A stretch of 6,681 nucleotides of DNA, taken from the NCBI GenBank assembly GCA_002504495.1, contig DATC01000142.1, positions 1-6,681 of the forward strand, read 5' to 3'. The position numbers and the translations under genes were made by a program. Shown here piece by piece: positions 1 to 4,500 of this stretch (the first letter of the stretch is position 1; every line of letters begins with the position of its first letter). Origin of the DNA: Methanomassiliicoccaceae archaeon UBA537. GTDB lineage: Archaea > Thermoplasmatota > Thermoplasmata > Methanomassiliicoccales > Methanomethylophilaceae. Below the pieces are notes generated by a model, which made no database searches, was not told the origin of the DNA, and saw nothing but the letters and a program-made list of their open reading frames with translations.

Positions 1-4
1 CGCC

Positions 5-27
5 TGTCCCTCTCCGGACACCCTGTC
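5..27. repeat. Small overlapping inverted repeats (TGTCC/GGACA and GACA/TGTC)
   Basis: TGTCC at 5-9 pairs with GGACA at 16-20. GACA at 17-20 also pairs with TGTC at 24-27 across a 3-nt loop. These could be half-sites of an operator upstream of the twin TATA boxes, or the end of a terminator for a gene left of the window. The stems are only 4-5 bp and could be chance in GC-rich DNA. Confidence 0.2.
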
Positions 28-34
28 GCTCCCG

Positions 35-47
35 TCCCTATATACCT
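35..47 (+). promoter_or_regulatory. Distal TATA-like repeat upstream of the small-gene operon
   Basis: The 13-mer TCCCTATATACCT occurs here and again, identically, at 71-83, exactly 36 bp downstream. The TATATA core lies about 60 nt before the first ATG, so it could be a second upstream promoter giving a short leader, or a duplicated promoter/operator module. Only the sequence repeat is seen; promoter activity is inferred. Confidence 0.4.
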
Positions 48-70
48 CCCTCCCGCCGTCCTATCCAACA

Positions 71-102
71 TCCCTATATACCTTCGATGCATCCCATCAC
101 CC
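71..102 (+). promoter_or_regulatory. Archaeal-type TATA promoter of the small-gene operon
   Basis: TATATA at 75-80 sits about 25 nt (from its centre) upstream of the ATG at 103. This is the usual TATA-to-start distance in archaea, so transcription should begin at or within a few bases of the ATG. There is no purine-rich ribosome binding site before the ATG (the sequence is CATCACCC), which fits a leaderless mRNA. A clear BRE element is not visible. Confidence 0.65.
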
Positions 103-363
103 ATGGACGATGAATCCCAACAGCTCTCCAGGCGCGACCTCCGCGTCTGGCTGTGCAGATCGTGCTCGGAGTGGTACCTCGCCCCGGCGTCGGCGGTCCG
201 TCCGCTGTGCCCGAGATGCAGGACCCCTCCGACCTCCCTGGCGTGCACCCGCTGCGGGCATGCCTGGGTCCCGCGCACCGACGAGCCTCCCGAGAGGTGC
301 CCGAAGTGCAACAGCCCGTACTGGAACCGCCTGAGGTCCAGATCCAAGGGGGCGTCCGAGTGA
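103..363 (+). CDS. Small tandem double zinc-ribbon protein (86 aa)
   Basis: First gene of the operon. Four CxxC knuckles are visible: C18/C21, C36/C39, C48/C51 and C66/C69. They form two zinc ribbons with identical C-X2-C-X14-C-X2-C spacing and a 30-residue period, so the protein looks like a tandem duplication. The second ribbon has the form CTRCGHAWVPR...P.RCPKCNSPYWNR, a style common in small archaeal zinc-ribbon proteins; the first keeps the cysteines and the W-Y/W pattern after the first knuckle. The C-terminus (RLRSRSK) is basic. The ATG at 103 was chosen because it lies at the expected transcription start below the proximal TATA box, with no ribosome binding site. A nucleic-acid-binding or transcription-related role is inferred from the family type; the actual partner is unknown. 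The stop overlaps the next start by 4 nt (GTGA). Confidence 0.85.
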   Translation: MDDESQQLSRRDLRVWLCRSCSEWYLAPASAVRPLCPRCRTPPTSLACTRCGHAWVPRTDEPPERCPKCNSPYWNRLRSRSKGASE

Positions 364-584
364 AGGACGACATGTGGAGGGTCGCCGTCTCGACCGTCCC
401 GGGAGGGTCCCTCCTGGTGAGGGAGGCCTTCGGCTCGGAGGCGGAGGCGGAGGCGTTCACGGTGCGCTTCGTCGCGGACATGGCCCGCGTGCCCGTGGGC
501 ACCGTGCGCATCGCCGTGGAGCACCTGGAGACCGAGGGCTGGGCGACCGTCCGTGCCAAGCTGGCGGCGGGTGGTCCCGAGTGA
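360..584 (+). CDS. Small hypothetical protein (74 aa), beta-alpha-beta pattern
   Basis: Not recognised. The product alternates a predicted strand (WRVAVSTVPGGSLLVREAF), an amphipathic helix containing EAEAEAF and FVADMARVP, and a C-terminal strand region (GTVRIAVEH...GWATVRAKL), suggesting a compact single domain; no catalytic motif or membrane segment is seen. EAEAEA is encoded by three copies of GAGGCG at 438-455. The GTG at 360 was chosen because it forms a GTGA overlap with the preceding stop, the same arrangement as at the next junction. ATG 372, preceded by AAGGA at 364-368, is a credible alternative and would give 70 aa. Position between a zinc-ribbon gene and another overlapping gene implies co-translation. 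The frame is supported over the competing +2 frame, which reads as Gly/Arg-rich nonsense here. Confidence 0.7.
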   Translation: MKDDMWRVAVSTVPGGSLLVREAFGSEAEAEAFTVRFVADMARVPVGTVRIAVEHLETEGWATVRAKLAAGGPE

Positions 585-1090
585 CCCCGCGCGCAGGCGC
601 AGGCCCCCGCTCCCGCACGATCGGGGAGGTCCCGCTCGACCCCCCTGCCTCCGACGCTCCCTCCTCGGGCCCCGCTCCCGCTCTCTCGCCGCTCCCCCGC
701 GCGGTCCCCCCGGGGTGCGTCCTGGTGTCCGTGCCGAGAGGCGACATGAGGAACGAGGGGTCCGCCAGGAGGTTCGCGACGGCGGCGACGTACGCCGCGA
801 TGCTGGAGGACCTGGGGCTGGCGACCGTGCTCCACGGGGAGACGTGCATGATCGTGTGCGCGCCGTCCCATCTGGAGGGCGACCCTGCGACGTTCGGAAG
901 GACGGCGGGGAGCAGGGTCGACACGTCCAAGGCGACCGACGTCGAGGAGGCCCGCAGGAGAGGGCGCATGCTCGCGGACGCCGTGCGCGGGACGCTCCCC
1001 GAGGGCGCGGAGACGTCCGACGTCGCGGGATGGAGGGTCCTGACCGCGACGCTGGACAGGATGAGGTTGAAATACGACGAATGGAGTTGA
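581..1090 (+). CDS. Hypothetical protein (169 aa) with Pro-rich N-terminus
   Basis: Not recognised. The GTG at 581 overlaps the upstream stop as GTGA, in the same CCGAGTGA context as the previous junction, and is preceded by GGTGG at 570-574. Residues 1-45 are Pro/Ser/Ala-rich and probably disordered. The folded part begins near residue 47 (CVLVSVPRGDMRNEG) and continues with a helix (ARRFATAATYAAMLEDLGL), short strands around ATVLHGETCMIVCAP, and two C-terminal helices (EEARRRGRMLADAVRG; WRVLTATLDRMRLKYDEW). There is no membrane segment and no known catalytic signature. In-frame GTG 725 or ATG 746 would give versions lacking the Pro-rich part. The open frame extends upstream to 374, but that portion is out of frame with the clearly better gene at 360-584. 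Third gene of the operon; 6 nt separate it from the next ATG. Confidence 0.72.
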   Translation: MTPRAGAGPRSRTIGEVPLDPPASDAPSSGPAPALSPLPRAVPPGCVLVSVPRGDMRNEGSARRFATAATYAAMLEDLGLATVLHGETCMIVCAPSHLEGDPATFGRTAGSRVDTSKATDVEEARRRGRMLADAVRGTLPEGAETSDVAGWRVLTATLDRMRLKYDEWS

Positions 1091-1096
1091 AGGGTC

Positions 1097-1423
1097 ATGG
1101 CAGACGAAGCCGAGACGAAGAAGACGAGGAAGGAGCCCGCGAGCCTGTTCTCCGCGGCGAGGACGACCAGGACGCACGCGGCCCCCGCCCCGGCGGCCGA
1201 CGCGTTCGCGTCGGTGAAGGAGGACCGCGACAACCCCACCATGGTCGAGTGGACCAAGGACGGCAGGCCGGTCAGGTGGGTCGTCGACGCCACCGGCGTG
1301 GAGACCGCGTGGAGCACGTGGCACGCCGCGCGTCCCGACGGAGCCCCCGAGGAGTTCATGGACAGGCTGAGGGAGAGGGTCCCGGCGATCCGCGTCAGGT
1401 CCCTCGGCCTGCTCAGGCTCTGA
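1097..1423 (+). CDS. Hypothetical protein (108 aa), last gene of the operon
   Basis: Not recognised. The ATG at 1097 follows the upstream stop by 6 nt, with GAAGGG at 1089-1094 as a weak ribosome binding site partly inside the previous stop. Residues 1-40 are charged then Ala/Pro/Thr-rich (EAETKKTRKEP; APAPAADAF) and look like a flexible lead. The ordered core is about residues 48-108: a tryptophan-rich pattern (MVEWTKDGRPVRWVVDATGVE followed by AWSTWHAA), then a helix (PEEFMDRLRERVP) and a final strand (IRVRSLGLLRL) running to the last residue. The W-x-K-D-G-x-P-V-x-W hairpin is distinctive but I cannot tie it to a named family. A hairpin and T-run follow the stop, so this gene probably ends the transcript. 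Confidence 0.75.
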   Translation: MADEAETKKTRKEPASLFSAARTTRTHAAPAPAADAFASVKEDRDNPTMVEWTKDGRPVRWVVDATGVETAWSTWHAARPDGAPEEFMDRLRERVPAIRVRSLGLLRL

Positions 1424-1431
1424 AACGCCTC

Positions 1432-1496
1432 CCGCCCGGGCGGACCCGGGCATCGCCGCTCCTCCCCGCCGGGAGGGGGAGCGGTCCCGCTTTTTT
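1432..1496 (+). terminator. Palindrome, GC-rich hairpin and T-run ending the operon
   Basis: CCGCCCGGGCGG (1432-1443) is a perfect 12-bp palindrome. A stronger hairpin follows: CCGCTCC at 1456-1462 pairs with GGAGCGG at 1478-1484, extended inward by T1463-G1477, C1464-G1476 and C1465-G1475. TTTTTT lies at 1491-1496, six bases after the stem. In archaea a T-run alone can terminate transcription, so the T-run is the firmer part of the call. The last Ts also belong to the TATA box of the next gene. Confidence 0.55.
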
Positions 1497-1525
1497 ATAT
1501 CCCGAGCGAGCGATGCGTCCTCCAT
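1491..1525 (+). promoter_or_regulatory. TATA promoter of the giant gene
   Basis: TTTTTTATAT at 1491-1500 is the only A/T-rich stretch in this GC-rich spacer. Its centre is about 30 nt before the ATG at 1526, so the transcript should start within a few bases of the ATG. The bases before the ATG (GCGTCCTCCAT) contain no Shine-Dalgarno sequence, again pointing to leaderless translation, as for the operon upstream. Confidence 0.65.
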
Positions 1526-4500
1526 ATGGCAGATGCAACGGGTACCGATGGCGTGAAGGACCTCGGCGATCAGACGCAGGACGAAGCGAAGAACAAGGGG
1601 TCCGGCGTCCTCGGACGGATCGGAGAGGCCGCGAAAGACGTCGCGGACGGAGTGAAGGGCGTCGTCGCCGGAGATGGGAAGAGGGCCGAAGAGACTACGG
1701 ACGGAAGCACCCCCGAGGCCGTGCAACCGACCGAGGAGACGGCGACTCCCCCCGGGGTCAAGGAGGAGAACCCTCCCGAGACCTCTGCGACGGATGCGGG
1801 AAAGCCTGCGGAGGTGACGCCCGAGGTCACGAAGGAGACCCCTGTCGAGGAGACGGAGACCCCCGTGGAACAACCCGAAGAGACCTCTTCCGAGCAGGCC
1901 TCCCAGCAGTCGGCGCAGGCTTCTCCGTCCCAGCAGCGGACCCAATCCGCCGGGCCGTCCGAGGAGGAGGTCGACAAGGAGCGCAGGCGCATGGAGCGCC
2001 GCATGGCGTGGGACACCACCGGCAACGCGCTGGGGGCCGCGCTGGCGACCGCTCCAGGGGCGCTCGGAGAGGGCGCAGGGCAGGCCATCGGGTCCGTCAC
2101 GAGGCTCATGGACTCCTTCTTCCGCGACGGGCCCATGAGCGCGCCGTCCAGGGTGCTGGGGGAGGCCCTGTCCGGGGCGGACACCGCCGCCAGGCTGGGC
2201 AGGCAGGCCGCGGAGGCGTACGGCATCGCGGAGAACGCCGACAGGTCCGCGCTGAAGGGCACCTACCGGGGGCGCATGCTGGAGGCCCGCGACAGGGCGC
2301 AGAGGCAGGGCATCGCGAGGGCCCACCTGGAGATAGCGAGGCTGGGAGGGGACGACCTCTCGCAGCTGGACGAGGACGGCCTCGACAGGGTGGAGCAGGG
2401 CCTCGCCGCGAGGCGGAGCGCGCTGGCGCAGAGGCTGGCGGAGGACCACAGGATACGCGAGGCGAGGAGGGACGCCGACCCTCTGCGCTCGTCCATGGGG
2501 ATGCAGGTGATGGGGGCCCCCATGCCGACCATGACGCCCGCGGAGAGGCGCGAGGCGCTCGCGGAGATCGCGTCCATCGACGACGTGTCCAAGGGCATCG
2601 GGTCCGCCAGGAGGTCCCTGAGGTCGCAGGCGGCCGAGCAGGCCCGCAGGGACAAGAGGCTGAAGGCGCAGGCGTACGACGAGTACTACGACACCAGGGC
2701 CACGCCGCTCCAGAGGTTCGTCATGGACGCCATGGGGCGCAGGGACGTGGACTGGGACGGCGACGTGCCGGCGGACAGGAGGATGCACGGGAGGGCGTTC
2801 AGAGCGCTGCTGGACAAGGCCAACATGATGCCCGCAGGGGACCCCAGGAAGGCGAGGCTGGAGCAGCTGGCGGCCGCATACGGCAGATCGTACAGGCTCA
2901 GGAGGGAGACCGACGAGCAGAGGGCCCGCAGGGAGGCGAAGGAGCAGGCCGAGCTGGACTACGGCAACGCGTACGCGCGGGCCGACCCCTATCAGAGGGC
3001 GTGGTTCGACGAGGTCGCGAGAGGCAGGACGAAGAGGGTCGCTCCCGAGTTCGACGGCGACATACCGAAGGATCACCAGACGCTCATGCGCTACGAGAGG
3101 TTCGCCAGGGCGAGGAACGCGCAGGCGACGGACCCCAAGGAGCAGCAGGAGTGGCTCAGGAGGGCCGAGGCGGCGAGGGTGAGGCGGTTGCAGATGGGCA
3201 CCGCTCCGGACGACTGGGCGCACTATCAGGCGGCGGACCCGCTGGAGAAGCGGTTCATGGAGAGGTTCGGCATGAGGAACCATCTGGATGCCGAGGGCAT
3301 GCCGACGGATCCTGCGCTGGACCAGAGGTGGGCCAACGAGCTGATGCGCCTCGGGAGGACGGAGGAGGCCGTCCACGTGATGGCGACGAGCGCCGCGAGA
3401 CGGTCCGACCCGCTGTCCGGGGTGTTCAGGAAGATGGAGTCCGATATGAGGAGTGTCCGCAACGAGCTGATGCTGAGGGGCATCGACCCGTCCCCGCTGT
3501 ACACCCCGGGATTCAAGGGTCTGGACGCCCTGGTGAACGCCCACCCCGAGCTGAGGGGGACCGTCGCGGCGTACGCGGCCACCGTGGCGTCCGCGCAGGG
3601 GATGCACGCCCTGGGATCGCTCAGGAGATCCGACCTGGCGGGCGCCAGGGCCGTCGCGCTCACCGAGTACACCAGGCTCATGCAGGAGGCCAAGCAGGCC
3701 GTGGCGGGCGGAGCGTCCCCGGAGGAGACGTACGCGCTCCTGCAGGCCAAGATGATGTATATGGACCTCAGGGCGCAGACGCTCCTCAAGGGAGGGCTGG
3801 ACGAGAAATTAGGGAATATCCTGCCGGAGCTGATCGCGGAAGCCGACCCGAACGACCTCGCCGTGAAGATCGCGGAGAACCTTCGGGCGTCGTATTCCGC
3901 CATGGACATGGCCGACGAGGCCACCGGAAGAGGCATGGTGCTTCCCGATGATATCACCCTCCCTAGAATAGAGCTGTATTCGAAGTACCTGAGGATGCTG
4001 GGGCCCAAGGTCGACGATGCCATCGATGACCTGAGGGATGCCGTTGCAAGGGGGAATGCACAGGCCAAGGCTCAGGCCGCTCGGACCGTCAAGGGCTTCT
4101 TCAAGAGCAATCCCGCCCTGGGGTCTGTGACGGATGACGATATCGATGCTCTGATGGGTGCGAAGTCCGTGAAGAGCGCGATAGCCGCGGATAGGACGGG
4201 AGGGTTGGCCAAGAAGGCGGAAGGGATATTCGGCTATGCCATGGGGGACATCCGCGGATACAGGGCCCTCCGCAACAGCGCCGATCCCGAGGTGCAGAGA
4301 GTCCTCGACGGATTGGTCGAAAGAGGAGCGTGCATATCCGCAAGAGCCGATCTCCAGGAGGCCGCGGCATATCTGAATAGGAACGACATCACGATCGATG
4401 GTCTGAGGGATGCGGCGCAGAACCTGTATTCGTTCGGATCGAAGGTATCCGCTTCCAAGCAGCTGTCGGCCGACGATACGGTGCCGGCGGACATCAGGGT

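Noticed and set aside
457..1359. 300-codon open frame on the minus strand
   Set aside because: Antisense to three small plus-strand genes that overlap like an operon; Ser/Ala/Pro-rich, with no recognisable motif.
1424..1525. Possible structured small RNA or attachment site in the GC-rich spacer
   Set aside because: The palindrome and hairpin are adequately explained as a terminator plus promoter; there is no tRNA-like fold, direct repeat or target duplication.
74..3607. 1177-codon open frame on the minus strand
   Set aside because: It lies antisense to five better-supported plus-strand genes. Its translation is His/Arg/Gly/Pro-rich without domain-like order, and it ends where the DNA becomes less GC-rich; a typical GC-driven shadow.
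553..3951. 1132-codon open frame on the plus strand in another frame
   Set aside because: Its product is almost entirely Gly/Arg/Ala/Glu with no hydrophobic core. It cuts across the ends of two genes, the terminator and promoter at 1456-1525 and the giant gene, whose own frame gives repeats and sensible helices.
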